A stretch of 64,000 nt of DNA. Source: an uncultured Coriobacteriaceae bacterium. Lineage in GTDB: Bacteria > Actinomycetota > Coriobacteriia > Coriobacteriales > Atopobiaceae. Both the position numbers and the translations under genes were made by a program. Shown in pieces: positions 33,685 to 42,633 of the stretch. The stretch covers positions 1 to 64,000 of the forward strand of contig CADBYM010000001.1 in the NCBI GenBank assembly GCA_902798915.1, in the 5' to 3' direction. Below the pieces are notes generated by a model. It did no database searches and was not told where the DNA came from. It saw only the letters and a program-made list of their open reading frames with translations. Every line of letters starts with the position of its first letter. Within the stretch, counting starts at the first letter, position 1.

Positions 33685-36045
33685 ATGGAGAATACCATGA
33701 CGAAACGTGCGGGCCTCGTGCGGAGGTTCCTCGTAGTGCTGTTGACGGTGACGCTTGCGATGGGTGGGATTCCGGCAGGTGCGTCTGCCATGGAGGCGCC
33801 CGATGCCCCCGATGCCCTAGAGGTGGACGAGGCGGCCTTGACAGAGGACGAACCCCTGACGCAAGAGCAGACGGAGCCGATCGGCAAGGAAGACGATCCG
33901 ATCGTCGAAGTCCCATCCGACGTCCCGGTTGTCGATGAGTCGCCAGTCGAGCAGGCCTCCGGTGCAGACGGGGAGGACCTTATTGACGAGAAGGCCCCTC
34001 TCGAGGTAGCCGGGGAGTCCGAGGGGCAAAGGCCACTCTTCCCCCCAAAGTCTCCGCTGCCCGATGACGAGCCGCAGTTCGAGGCAATCGGGGTCGACGA
34101 GGACGCGTCGGCTCGACGGCATGCCGACGAGGGCACATTGTCCACGCAGTCCACGAGCGAGGCGTCCCTGCGGTCCCTCATTCTGACCTCGTTGGCGTCG
34201 CACAAAACCGGACAGATCGACGTCTCGTCGTACGGGATGAAGGAATCGGAATTCGTGGACTTCTATTCCGGCATCATTGACGCGCATCCCGAATTGCTCG
34301 AGGCCAAGAACGGCTGTAGGTACTGGTATTCGACCGCCGACCCGACGATCCTCGGATTCGAGCCCCTCTATACTGGTATCACCGAGGATGTGCAGGTGAT
34401 GCGCAAGAAGCTTGGTGCTGCGCTTGCCGAGGTGCTCACTTGGGTTCCGATGGACGGCACGACCCTCCAGAAGGTCAAGGCCGTGCACGACTGGTTCTGC
34501 TGGAACGTCGAGTACGACGATGCAGCTTACGAAAGCGACAACTATCAGTGGTACGACTACCACGCCTACGGCGCCTTGGTGATGCGGTCGTGCGTGTGTT
34601 CGGGTTACGCGCGCGCCTTCAAGATGGTGATGGACCGACTCGGCATACCCTGCACCTGCGTTCATGCCCATGACCACGAGTGGAACCGCGTGAAGGTTGG
34701 CGGTAGCTGGTATCACGTGGACTGCACGTGGGACGAGAACGCCACGAACGGCGCGAAGGAGACCGGTACCCCCTTTGCGGGCTACTTCCTTAAGAGCGAT
34801 GAGGGAGTCCAAGCGCAGGACAAGCGGTACTCATCTGCATATACGCAGCGCGGGGAGATTACGCACGGCGGCTACGACGCGACGGGAGAGGTCCCGGGTA
34901 CGAACACAAGCTACGACGCGTTCACAGATGACGAGTGGGCCGTCTACCGCGCTCCGCTTTCCCAGAACGCGGTAACTGACTTCACGCTCACCTCGAGCAG
35001 CTTCTCCCTCGTGACGCTTGCGGAACGGAAGCTCGACGTGGCCACGGTTGTGCCTGCGGCGGCGAACTCCCGCGCAGCCTGGTGGTGGAGCTCGAACCCA
35101 GGCACTGCGTACGTCTCTCCTGACGGGAGCGTGGCTGCTGGTCCGAAGCAGGGGACTGCCACCATCACGTGCACGATGGGGAACATCGTCCGCACCTGTG
35201 CCGTTCGGGTGCTCGCGAGCATCGCCGAGACTACTGCAAGCGTGGGCTCGCAAACCTACACCGGCAAGGCGCTCGCTCCCGTGCCCACCGTTACCTATGG
35301 GACCACGAAGCTGGTCAAGGGCACGGACTTCGACGTCAGCTACACAAACAACGTAAATGTCGGCACCGCAACCGCGACCATCACCGGAAAGGGGAGCTTT
35401 GTCGGCACGAAGAAGGTTACCTTCAAAATAACCAAGGCGGCCAACCCCATGACGGCAAAGGCAACCAAGGCATCCGTCCAGGTGAAGTATCGTGCCGCCT
35501 CCTCGAATGTCACGGCGAGGAACGTGACCCTCTCGGGCGCTCGGGGGACCGTCACCTACGCCAATGCCAGCAGCAATGCCACGGCAAAGAAGTTCTCGGT
35601 CAACAAGACCTCCGGCAAGGTCACCGTGCCCAAGGCCACGAAGGTCGGCACCTACGTGGTGAAGGTGAAGGTGAGCGCCACCGGCAATGCCAACTACAAG
35701 GCGGGAAGCAAGGTCGTCTCGTACAAGATCGTGGTCGCCAAGGCCGCCAACCCCATGGTGACCAAGGCGGTCGTGCGTCGCGTCAAGTATGCGACCATCA
35801 AGAAGAAGAACGTCACCGTGGTTCGCCCGATCGCCATCTCCAAGAGCCAGGGCAAGCTCTCATACGCCAAGATTGGCAAGAACTCCTCCAAGTACCTCAC
35901 CGTAAACAAGACCACCGGTAAAGTGACGGTGAAGAAGGGCGCAAAGAAGTGCAGCCACTTCATCAAGATAAAGGTCACCGCGGCGGGCAACGCCAACTAC
36001 AAGGCGAGGTCCATCATCGTCACCTGTAAGGTTGAGGTGAAGTAG
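33685..36045 (+). CDS. Secreted transglutaminase-like protein with Ig-like repeats
   Basis: 786 residues. Signal peptide (RFLVVLLTVTLAMGGIPAGA), acidic low-complexity region to ~150, then a transglutaminase-like cysteine protease core: KVKAVHDWFCWNVEYDD, the Cys in MRSCVCSGYARAFKMVM (~304), His in AHDHEWNRVK and Asp in WYHVDCTWDEN. After it come a Big2-type Ig domain (~430-520), a YTGKALAPVPTVTYG module and two Lys-rich repeats containing NPM(T/V)(A/T)KA and GNANYKA. No sortase motif. It probably cross-links or cuts wall material. AGGAGG lies before the ATG. Confidence 0.85.
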   Translation: MENTMTKRAGLVRRFLVVLLTVTLAMGGIPAGASAMEAPDAPDALEVDEAALTEDEPLTQEQTEPIGKEDDPIVEVPSDVPVVDESPVEQASGADGEDLIDEKAPLEVAGESEGQRPLFPPKSPLPDDEPQFEAIGVDEDASARRHADEGTLSTQSTSEASLRSLILTSLASHKTGQIDVSSYGMKESEFVDFYSGIIDAHPELLEAKNGCRYWYSTADPTILGFEPLYTGITEDVQVMRKKLGAALAEVLTWVPMDGTTLQKVKAVHDWFCWNVEYDDAAYESDNYQWYDYHAYGALVMRSCVCSGYARAFKMVMDRLGIPCTCVHAHDHEWNRVKVGGSWYHVDCTWDENATNGAKETGTPFAGYFLKSDEGVQAQDKRYSSAYTQRGEITHGGYDATGEVPGTNTSYDAFTDDEWAVYRAPLSQNAVTDFTLTSSSFSLVTLAERKLDVATVVPAAANSRAAWWWSSNPGTAYVSPDGSVAAGPKQGTATITCTMGNIVRTCAVRVLASIAETTASVGSQTYTGKALAPVPTVTYGTTKLVKGTDFDVSYTNNVNVGTATATITGKGSFVGTKKVTFKITKAANPMTAKATKASVQVKYRAASSNVTARNVTLSGARGTVTYANASSNATAKKFSVNKTSGKVTVPKATKVGTYVVKVKVSATGNANYKAGSKVVSYKIVVAKAANPMVTKAVVRRVKYATIKKKNVTVVRPIAISKSQGKLSYAKIGKNSSKYLTVNKTTGKVTVKKGAKKCSHFIKIKVTAAGNANYKARSIIVTCKVEVK

Positions 36046-36053
36046 ACGTCACG

Positions 36054-36069
36054 GGCGCTCCGCGCCTTT
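36054..36069 (+). terminator. Small hairpin with short T-run after the transglutaminase gene
   Basis: GGCGC (36054-36058) pairs with GCGCC (36062-36066), followed by TTTAA. Only five base pairs, so weak. Confidence 0.35.
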
Positions 36070-36075
36070 AAGCAC

Positions 36076-36104
36076 TTGAGCAGCTCCGGTCGAAGGTCTA
36101 TAGT
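36076..36104 (+). promoter_or_regulatory. Probable promoter of the tatD-comF pair
   Basis: TTGAGC (36076-36081) and TATAGT (36099-36104) are separated by exactly 17 nt, 50 nt before ATG 36155. Confidence 0.65.
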
Positions 36105-36154
36105 CGGGTGTCCCAAAGGCCACCCGGCCAGAACGCGCCCGATGGGAGGTACCC

Positions 36155-37108
36155 ATGCTGCAGACGGCAAGAGAACCCCTCTTCCGTGTCAAGAAGAACA
36201 GGTCCGTTGAGGCGCCCGCTCCGCTGGCGCCTCTCGCGGACACACATGGACACCTCACGGCGTTTCGCAAGCTAAGTCCAGCGGAAGCCGTGGCGCGCGC
36301 AGCGCTTGTGGGCGTTCGCCTGCTCGTCGTTCCGGTCGATCCGGCCGACGACGTGAGCGACGTTCCCGAGTTCCTGGCGTGGTTCTCGCGCGTGCGAGAC
36401 GATGCGGCGGCGCTGCTCAAGGGGGCTGAGGCGACGGAGGCTTGTGCGCTGCTCGATGAGCTTCACTTCGTCGCGGGCGTGCACCCCTACGGCGCACGGA
36501 AGCTGATGGAGGACGTCGGCGTTCTTCGGAGGCTGGAGTCTCTGCTTGAAGATCCACGCTGCGTTGGGGTGGGGGAGTTCGGTCTTGACGTGGGGCCCTG
36601 GAGCGAGCTCGGCCTCGAGGAGCAGGTTCCTGCGCTTCGCCTCCAGCTGAGGATGGCGCACGAGCGAGCGATGCCCGTCGAGCTGCATGTGCGCGACGGC
36701 GAGGGGCCGCTCGCCACGGTCGCGCACGATCGGTCGCTTGAGGTCCTGCGCGAGGAGGGCGTGCCCGCGGCGGGTTGCGACCTACATTGCTTCACGAGCG
36801 GCCCCGAGGTGATGACGCCCTTCGTCGAGCTTGGCTGCCGCATTGCCTTTGGGGGTGCCTCGACCTTCGGGCGTAGCGAGGACATTCGCGCGGCGGCGCT
36901 CACCTGCCCCGAGCACCTGTTGCTCTCCGAGACCGACAGCCCATACATGGCGCCCGTGCCGCTTCGGGGTCGGGAGTGCGAGCCCGCGATGGTTGCCTTC
37001 ACGGTCGAGAACCTCGCGCGCGTGCGCGAGGAGTCGGCGGGCGTACCCAGGCAGCGCACTTACGACGCGCTGTGGCACAACGCCTTGGCGTTCTTTGGCC
37101 TGGAGTAA
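36155..37108 (+). CDS. TatD family metal-dependent hydrolase (DNase-like)
   Basis: 317 residues. The metal ligands are seen in LADTHGHLTAF (the usual DxHxH reads DTHGH), GVGEFGLDVG, VELHVRD, DLHCFTSG and SETDSPYMAP. TatD enzymes are metal-dependent 3'-5' nucleases or D-amino-acyl-tRNA-type deacylases with a TIM barrel. The first ~25 residues are a basic extension. GGGAGG precedes the ATG. The comF-like gene follows after 7 nt. Confidence 0.88.
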   Translation: MLQTAREPLFRVKKNRSVEAPAPLAPLADTHGHLTAFRKLSPAEAVARAALVGVRLLVVPVDPADDVSDVPEFLAWFSRVRDDAAALLKGAEATEACALLDELHFVAGVHPYGARKLMEDVGVLRRLESLLEDPRCVGVGEFGLDVGPWSELGLEEQVPALRLQLRMAHERAMPVELHVRDGEGPLATVAHDRSLEVLREEGVPAAGCDLHCFTSGPEVMTPFVELGCRIAFGGASTFGRSEDIRAAALTCPEHLLLSETDSPYMAPVPLRGRECEPAMVAFTVENLARVREESAGVPRQRTYDALWHNALAFFGLE

Positions 37109-37115
37109 ACTCGCC

Positions 37116-37910
37116 ATGATCGGTGAGGTTTTGCGTCGCGAGGTTGCAACAGGTCGCGTGACACCATACCGTGGCCATCACAGCCTTCGCTCGCTCGCCC
37201 ACGTTGCGCTCGACGCTGCGGCGGAGACCCTATGGCCCACCCGCTGCGTCTCGTGCGACATGCCCGGTGAGCTTCTCTGCGCAGAATGCCGTGCGCAGAT
37301 GCCGTGGATTGCTCAGAGGTGGGCGTGTCCGACGTGCGGTGCGCCCTTTGGCTGGCTCACCTGTACGGGTTGTGAGGGCGACTGGGAGCCGCGCGCGGTT
37401 GTCTGCGCCTTGGGCTTTGGCCAGATATCATCGCAGATGGTCGCATGTCTCAAGGACCAAAACGAGCTGCGCCTCGCGCCCGTCAACGCGGCAGCCATGG
37501 CATGCGCGCTTGATGAGGCCCGCAGCTGGCTTGCGTCGGACGGGAGGCCGCGATTCGATCCCGACGAGACGGACGCAATCTGCTTCGTTCCCGCTACGGC
37601 CCAGGCATGCATACGGCGCGGATTCGACCACATGGAGCTCGTCTCGCGCGAGCTGAGCGTGTTGCTGGACATGCCGCTGGCCGACGTGCTCAAGAGAGGC
37701 TCGAGTCAAGACCAGCGGTCTCTCGACAAGGGAGAGCGCGCACGCAACCTCTCGGGCACGGTCGATGTGATTGAGGACGTCGCCGGCATGAGGCTCCTTC
37801 TCGTTGACGACGTGGTGACGACCGGCGCATCCCTTCGGGAGTCCACGAGGGCCCTGCTGGCGAGAGGCGCGGCATCGGTTACCTGCTGCGCCCTCACGCG
37901 CGTGTGGTGA
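37116..37910 (+). CDS. ComF family phosphoribosyltransferase-like protein
   Basis: 264 residues. A double zinc-ribbon N-terminus (TRCVSCDMPGELLCAECRAQ and CPTCGAPFGWLTCTGC) is joined to a phosphoribosyltransferase fold with the PRPP loop LLLVDDVVTTGASLRE. ComF is needed for DNA uptake, probably moving single-stranded DNA inward; in non-competent hosts its role is unclear. It starts 7 nt after the TatD gene and shares its transcript. The ribosome site is poor, so translation may be coupled. Confidence 0.87.
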   Translation: MIGEVLRREVATGRVTPYRGHHSLRSLAHVALDAAAETLWPTRCVSCDMPGELLCAECRAQMPWIAQRWACPTCGAPFGWLTCTGCEGDWEPRAVVCALGFGQISSQMVACLKDQNELRLAPVNAAAMACALDEARSWLASDGRPRFDPDETDAICFVPATAQACIRRGFDHMELVSRELSVLLDMPLADVLKRGSSQDQRSLDKGERARNLSGTVDVIEDVAGMRLLLVDDVVTTGASLRESTRALLARGAASVTCCALTRVW

Positions 37911-38013
37911 TGGGTCGTCTCGGGACGGTCTCCGTCGAGGTCACCCCTCTTGGGTTCCCAGGGGAGGCCATCCCCAGCGGTACGGCACTCGGCAACTGCG
38001 ATTCGTGAAGCTG

Positions 38014-38022
38014 TGATATACT
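38014..38022 (+). promoter_or_regulatory. Extended -10 promoter before a long leader
   Basis: TGATATACT is an extended -10 (TG-N-TATACT). Transcription would start near 38029, about 285 nt before ATG 38316. No clear -35 is visible, as expected for extended -10 promoters. Confidence 0.55.
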
Positions 38023-38028
38023 TTGCGA

Positions 38029-38315
38029 CGTCTCATCTCAGGTCTGTGGTTGCGGATGCGCCTAAGGCGGCATCCTAGTCCATGGCAGACGAGGCCAAAA
38101 GGATCCACGTAAGTCCGGGCGTGGGCGCCCGGGTGAGCATGGCTCGTCCTAGAAGTAAGTCGCACCGTCCGTTCATCGGGACAAGAGGTCCCGCGGACGA
38201 GAGGGCCAGTAGTGGGGGTGCCCCAGCATCCGAAGCGAACGCTCCCGTGCGCGAGTGTGGGGCCAAATACCAGGTCAGCTGGGATGTGACGCGCGACGAG
38301 GATGAAGGGGCGACT
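38029..38315 (+). ncRNA. Long structured leader (candidate cis-regulatory RNA) before the solute-binding lipoprotein
   Basis: This gene-free stretch can form several strong stems: GGATGC...GCATCC near 38054-38075, CCGGGCG/CGCCCGG (38115-38121 with 38126-38132) and a two-tier hairpin CGTCCG/CGGACG enclosing CGGGAC/GTCCCG (38166-38199). The in-frame extension of the next gene through this stretch is not protein-like. It matches no riboswitch or RNase P, tmRNA or SRP core that I can recognise. It may be an unknown riboswitch, an attenuator or an independent RNA. Confidence 0.45.
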
Positions 38316-39359
38316 ATGGGTGCAACGAAGGTGAAAGCGGCGCTGCTGTGCGGGGCGTTGGTCGTCTCCGTAATGCTTCAGGGCTGCGAGGCGGTTGAAG
38401 GCGCCCTTGGCCAGACGGTCGTGCTTACCACTGCCGATGACTATCTCTCCGAGATGCGTTCCTCTCAGCTTCCGATGGTGTCCGCAAAGGCAACCAAGCA
38501 TGAGGGCGTGCTCACCGTGGGGTTGCGCGACGCACAGGCATCCCCCCTCGTCATAGTGGCGGATGGGACCGATGCCGCCGACCACAGCGTCGAGGGTGTT
38601 GACGTGGACGTCGCTCGTGCGGTTGCCGACGAGCTCGGCCTGCGTGTGCAGTTCTCGTGCATTGCAGACGTCGCGGCGGCGCTGGGAAGCGACTGCGACG
38701 TGGTTATGGGCGTGAACCCCCTTGAGTCGAATGGCTTCGACGTGGTGGGTAACTACGAACAGACGGCGACTGCGCTCTTTCGTTCCGGCACGGATGCCAC
38801 GCAAGCGACTGCGGACGAGGTGCGAGCTGCGCGCATTGCCGTGCAGGCGGGCTCTGCGGCCGGACAGGCGCTGCAGCGTCTGGGTCTCGAGCAGAATGAG
38901 GTCGTGCGCGAGTCCCTCATGGACGCCTTCGAGGCGCTCTCGTCGGGCGAGGCCGACTTCGTCGCTTGCAGTTCGGCGGCGGGTGGCTATTTGGCCAGCA
39001 TGCGCGGGGGCATAGTCTGCGCCGGCACGCTCGAGCCTCCGACCGCCTACGGCATCGCCGTCAGCAACGGCAACACTGAGCTCACGGCCGCTCTCGCCGA
39101 GGCGCTTATGCGCATGGAGCGCAACGGCGCGATCAGCGAGACGCGCCGCATATGGCTGGGAACGGCCGACACCTTGGATGACGGCGCACAGATTCAAGGC
39201 ATCGCATCGGCACCACAGCCGGCGCCGACCGATGCGACCACGCCTGCGGAAGGTGACGCGCAACCGGCGCCCGAGGCCGCACAATCTCCGGACGCCCTAC
39301 CGGACGGTACTTCCACCGAGACGGAGGTCATAGCGGGCGCAAACGCTGCTACGCTTTAG
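38316..39359 (+). CDS. Solute-binding lipoprotein of the SBP_bac_3 (amino-acid ABC) type
   Basis: 347 residues. A lipoprotein signal ends at VVSVMLQGC (Cys ~24). The body has the family pattern: LTVGLRDAQASPL, the 'VDVDVARAVADELGLRVQFS' helix, VVMGVNPLESN and a late QAGSAAGQALQRLGL. The last ~50 residues are a Pro/Ala/Glu/Thr tail. It should bind a small polar solute outside the cell. No ABC permease or ATPase gene is adjacent, so it is an orphan or a sensor. ATG 38316 (GAAGGGG upstream) was chosen because a signal peptide starts there. Confidence 0.82.
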   Translation: MGATKVKAALLCGALVVSVMLQGCEAVEGALGQTVVLTTADDYLSEMRSSQLPMVSAKATKHEGVLTVGLRDAQASPLVIVADGTDAADHSVEGVDVDVARAVADELGLRVQFSCIADVAAALGSDCDVVMGVNPLESNGFDVVGNYEQTATALFRSGTDATQATADEVRAARIAVQAGSAAGQALQRLGLEQNEVVRESLMDAFEALSSGEADFVACSSAAGGYLASMRGGIVCAGTLEPPTAYGIAVSNGNTELTAALAEALMRMERNGAISETRRIWLGTADTLDDGAQIQGIASAPQPAPTDATTPAEGDAQPAPEAAQSPDALPDGTSTETEVIAGANAATL

Positions 39360-39442
39360 TTGGTCGGTAGCAGTTGGCGCAACGAAGGCACAACGCGGCT
39401 ACTGCCGCCGGGTTTTATCAGGTACTAGGCAAGGAGGCAAAG

Positions 39443-40033
39443 ATGGTAGACATCAAGATCTCGGGACGCAAGGTCGCAATCTCCGATGCCCTGAGGGAGC
39501 AGGTGGACAGCAAGATCGGAAACGCGCTCAAGGTGTTCGACATCAAGCCTATGGAGTGTGATGTGGTATTGCGTGCCGATGAGCGCCGGGGGACCAAGAA
39601 CCGCACCAGTTGCGAAGTGACGGTGTTCGTACGCGACAATGTCGTGCGCGTGGATGCTGCGGCCCCCGACCTCGAGACGGCCATTGACGAGGCAGCGAGC
39701 AAGGTCACGCGCAAGCTGCGCAAGTACAAGACGCGCGTGGTGGATCGCCGCCAGCGCTCCAAGCGGCCCAAGCCCGCCGTGGAGCCGGTTGCCGACCTTT
39801 CCGACCTCATCGTCGCCGAGCCTGAGGTGGAGGAGGATGACGAGCTCGTGCGCGAGAAGGTCATCGAACTCACTCCCATGACGGTTGAGGAGGCTTTGGT
39901 GCAGACCGACCTCATCGGTCACGACTTCTATGTTTTTGAGGATTCCGTTACCGGGCTTGTCAATGTAGTATATCGTCGCAAGAATGGCGGATACGGCATC
40001 ATCAAGCCCAAGATTGAGGAAGCGGATGAGTAG
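39443..40033 (+). CDS. hpf: Ribosome hibernation promoting factor, long form
   Basis: 196 residues: N-terminal S30AE domain (MVDIKISGRKVAISDALREQ to ~105), a linker, and the C-terminal dimerisation domain (VEEALVQTDLIGHDFYVFED, GLVNVVYRRKNGGYGIIKPK). The long form pairs 70S ribosomes into 100S dimers in stationary phase. AAGGAGG precedes the ATG. It leads a five-gene run; its stop overlaps the next start by 8 nt. Confidence 0.95.
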   Translation: MVDIKISGRKVAISDALREQVDSKIGNALKVFDIKPMECDVVLRADERRGTKNRTSCEVTVFVRDNVVRVDAAAPDLETAIDEAASKVTRKLRKYKTRVVDRRQRSKRPKPAVEPVADLSDLIVAEPEVEEDDELVREKVIELTPMTVEEALVQTDLIGHDFYVFEDSVTGLVNVVYRRKNGGYGIIKPKIEEADE

Positions 40034-41096
40034 TAACTATTCAGGCGAACAAAACACAGGGCTCGAAGGAGTCTCGAGCGATGCGGACGAGGCGACCGAC
40101 GAGGCGGTAGTTCTTGAGGATGTGGTAAGGGTTGGACGTGCGTTTCAGCAGAGGCGCACGTGCAAGCTTATCGTGGACTCGAGCGCGGACTACGCCCCGG
40201 CGGTCGTCCACCGCTTGGGGATTGAGGTCATTCCGTTTACCTACGTCACACCGGATGGCGAGGTGGAGGATGACCTTTGGCAGCAAACGGATCCTCACGA
40301 GTTCTACGAGACGCTGCGCAGGAACCCCGACCTCCATTACACCACCTACGCGATAACCCCCGGCCAATACGCCGAGGTGTTTGAGCGGGCGGCAGGAGAC
40401 GGGATACCTACCATCTACCTCGGCATAACGGCGGGACTCTCGTCATCCATCCACAACGCGCGCCAGGCGGCCGAGATGGTGCGCGCGAACCACCCTGGGT
40501 TCGAGCTATACGTACTCGATTGTCGATGCGACTCTGCGGCAGGTGAGCTTCTTGCCATCGAGGTCATGCGCCAAGCCACGCACGGCTTGACGGCACGCGA
40601 GGTTTATGAGTGGGCGCGTGAGGCGCGTTACTTCATACACGGGTACTTCACGCTTGACGGCTTCGATGCGCTTGCGGCGGGTGGGCGCATTCCGCCTGCG
40701 GCGGCGACGGTGGGAAGTAAGCTCAACATAAAGCCTGAGCTCTCGTACGACACCAACGGTGCGCTCACGCTGCGTGGCATGTGTCGCGGCCGCAAGAAGG
40801 CCTTGCGTGCGATCATCCAGGACTTCAAGGAGAACTACGCACACGACACCTCGCTGCCTCTGGCGATTGTCTCTACCGACGCAGAGAAGGATGCTGACTG
40901 GATTGAGCGCGAGGTACGCAGGCAAGAGGGCTGTGCGGACGTCACCATCATCCGTAGCCAGGTGTCGCCGATTCTGGGCAGTCACGTGGGGCCGGGGATG
41001 GTAGCCTTAATCTTCTGGGGCAGCGATCGTCGCGAGCGCCTCTCGCTCACCGATAAGCTCGCCCGCAAGGTACGCGGGCAAGGAACCAGTGCGTAG
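40026..41096 (+). CDS. DegV family protein with acidic N-terminal extension
   Basis: 356 residues; the first ~45 are acidic and not part of the DegV fold. Then KLIVDSSADYAPAVVHRLGI, HYTTYAITPGQYAEVFERAA, LGITAGLSSSIHNARQ and LAAGGRIPPAAATVGSKLNI follow the family order. It should bind a fatty acid. ATG 40026 overlaps the end of hpf, a translational coupling pattern. It is a distant paralogue of the DegV protein at 17610. Confidence 0.87.
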   Translation: MSSNYSGEQNTGLEGVSSDADEATDEAVVLEDVVRVGRAFQQRRTCKLIVDSSADYAPAVVHRLGIEVIPFTYVTPDGEVEDDLWQQTDPHEFYETLRRNPDLHYTTYAITPGQYAEVFERAAGDGIPTIYLGITAGLSSSIHNARQAAEMVRANHPGFELYVLDCRCDSAAGELLAIEVMRQATHGLTAREVYEWAREARYFIHGYFTLDGFDALAAGGRIPPAAATVGSKLNIKPELSYDTNGALTLRGMCRGRKKALRAIIQDFKENYAHDTSLPLAIVSTDAEKDADWIEREVRRQEGCADVTIIRSQVSPILGSHVGPGMVALIFWGSDRRERLSLTDKLARKVRGQGTSA

Positions 41097-41105
41097 GGGG
41101 TGCGC

Positions 41106-41684
41106 ATGGCTAACGAGCACGAGGCCGCCATTCAAAGACGTGATGAGCTCGTCGAACAATTGAAGGGCCGCAGCCGAAGCAAGCGTCAGGAAGCGTCTCA
41201 TGGACTCGCGATCATGGCGCGTGCGGATGCGTCCTTCATGGTTGGGGTTGCCGACGACCTAGTGGCTGCCCTAGAGCTGCCTGAGGCACAGACGAGGTGG
41301 GAGTGTCTGGACGCACTCTCGGAGATTGCGCTCATCGATGCCGCTCGCACGCGGGAGGCATTCGACGGCGCGGAAGAGGCTCTCTTTGACGAGGGGTCTG
41401 CGGCGGCGCACCTCTCCGCCTTCAGATTCTTGGCACGGTATGGATCGGTCGATCCCGAGGCGTCGCGTCGGGCGTGGCCGCTCATGCGCGAGGCGATACA
41501 GTGCTATCATGGTGACCCCGAGTATCGAGAGATGCTGATTTGCCTTCTTGAGTTTGCTCGTGGCAGCATTGCTCCGGAGGTGGGCGAAGCACTCGTGGAC
41601 CGCATGCGCTTTGACGCAAAGAGTGGCACGGGCTTCTATCGGGCATACTCCAAGGAGATTTGCTCGACGCTCCAGAAGGCCTAG
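41106..41684 (+). CDS. Helical repeat protein of unknown function (HEAT-like)
   Basis: 192 residues, almost all helical: RRDELVEQLKGRSRSKRQEA, HGLAIMARADASFMVGVADD, CLDALSEIALIDAARTREAF, HLSAFRFLARYGSVDPEASR, EMLICLLEFARGSIAPEVGE. The roughly 35-40-residue pitch suggests HEAT-type repeats. No signal or membrane segment. I do not recognise a named family. It begins 9 nt after the DegV gene; AGGGGG sits 6 nt before ATG 41106. Confidence 0.75.
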   Translation: MANEHEAAIQRRDELVEQLKGRSRSKRQEASHGLAIMARADASFMVGVADDLVAALELPEAQTRWECLDALSEIALIDAARTREAFDGAEEALFDEGSAAAHLSAFRFLARYGSVDPEASRRAWPLMREAIQCYHGDPEYREMLICLLEFARGSIAPEVGEALVDRMRFDAKSGTGFYRAYSKEICSTLQKA

Positions 41685-41710
41685 ATATCCAGAAAGGCGT
41701 AGGTGACCAT

Positions 41711-42601
41711 ATGATTGAGGAAGCAGAGGCCCCACAGACGTCTGCGAAGGCTACGAGCCGTTCGGCAGGGAGTAGGCTCCTTGTCGTGGCGGTCGCCGCA
41801 GTCAGTCTTGTGCTCGGTTTGGTTGTGGGCGTGCTGATTGCGCCGGTGCTTCCGGGCAACGCCCCTAAGGCAGATCTTGCGGGGAGGACGTCAGTCGGGG
41901 AGTCCGAGCTTGATTCCGTACTGGGCACGTACGTCTTCGATGGAGAGCGCATATCGGTTACGATTCGCGACGCGATACTCGAGTCCACGACGCTCGAGGC
42001 CGCGCGGAACAGTGACGGAACGTATGATGTCCCGAGCGTGGACACCGTCCTCTCCATTGCGCGCAACCACGTGCTTGCGGCCGATGCGGAGGAGAAGGGC
42101 ATCACGGCCAACGAGGAAGACGCTGTGGCATATGCCCAAGAGACGTTGGGAACGAGTGATTTTGCGCAGATTGCGGCTGGTTACAGCATGGATGTGGAGC
42201 AGGTGCGTGAGCTCATGACGCGCTCGGCGCAGCTGGCAAAGCTGCGTACCCAAGTGGTCACGACGAAGCCCGTTGCAGAGCCCGTTGCTCCCGAGGCGCC
42301 CGAGGCAGGCAAAGAGGATGAGCCGTCCGCTCGATACGCCACGTACATCATGGGCCTCATTGGTGACGAGTGGGATGCCAACGCAAATACATGGGCACGC
42401 GAGGACGGTCCGTTCCGCGAGCAGCTCAAGGATTACACCATCTCTAACGATGCGGCCACATATGCTGCCGCGCAGGCAGCCTACTACGTGGCGTATACGC
42501 AGTATTCGCAGGTCCAACAGCAAGTGTCGACCGAGTGGACCGACTATGTGAACCAGCTACTTGCGGATGTCCCGGTCGAGCTCGTGACGTTGGTGGCGTA
42601 G
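41711..42601 (+). CDS. Membrane-anchored SurA-like N-terminal domain protein, paralogue 1
   Basis: 296 residues. One N-terminal membrane helix (LLVVAVAAVSLVLGLVVGVL, ~residues 22-45), then SVGESELDSVLGTYVFDGER, NHVLAADAEEKGITANEEDA and DFAQIAAGYSMDVEQVRELM, the helical pattern of the SurA/PrsA N-terminal chaperone domain. No rotamase domain follows; instead a Pro/Glu/Ala linker and a final helical domain (IMGLIGDEWDANANTWARED ... WTDYVNQLLADVPV). A clear paralogue is at 49417. It probably helps secreted proteins fold. Confidence 0.8.
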   Translation: MIEEAEAPQTSAKATSRSAGSRLLVVAVAAVSLVLGLVVGVLIAPVLPGNAPKADLAGRTSVGESELDSVLGTYVFDGERISVTIRDAILESTTLEAARNSDGTYDVPSVDTVLSIARNHVLAADAEEKGITANEEDAVAYAQETLGTSDFAQIAAGYSMDVEQVRELMTRSAQLAKLRTQVVTTKPVAEPVAPEAPEAGKEDEPSARYATYIMGLIGDEWDANANTWAREDGPFREQLKDYTISNDAATYAAAQAAYYVAYTQYSQVQQQVSTEWTDYVNQLLADVPVELVTLVA

Positions 42602-42633
42602 TCGGAGGACGCGCATAAACAGGGGAGGTACCC

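Noticed and set aside
38029..38315. RNase P RNA, SRP RNA or a known riboswitch
   Set aside because: A short AAGTCCGGGCG resembles part of the RNase P core, but the other conserved blocks are absent; no SRP tetraloop region and no cobalamin, TPP, SAM or T-box core was found.
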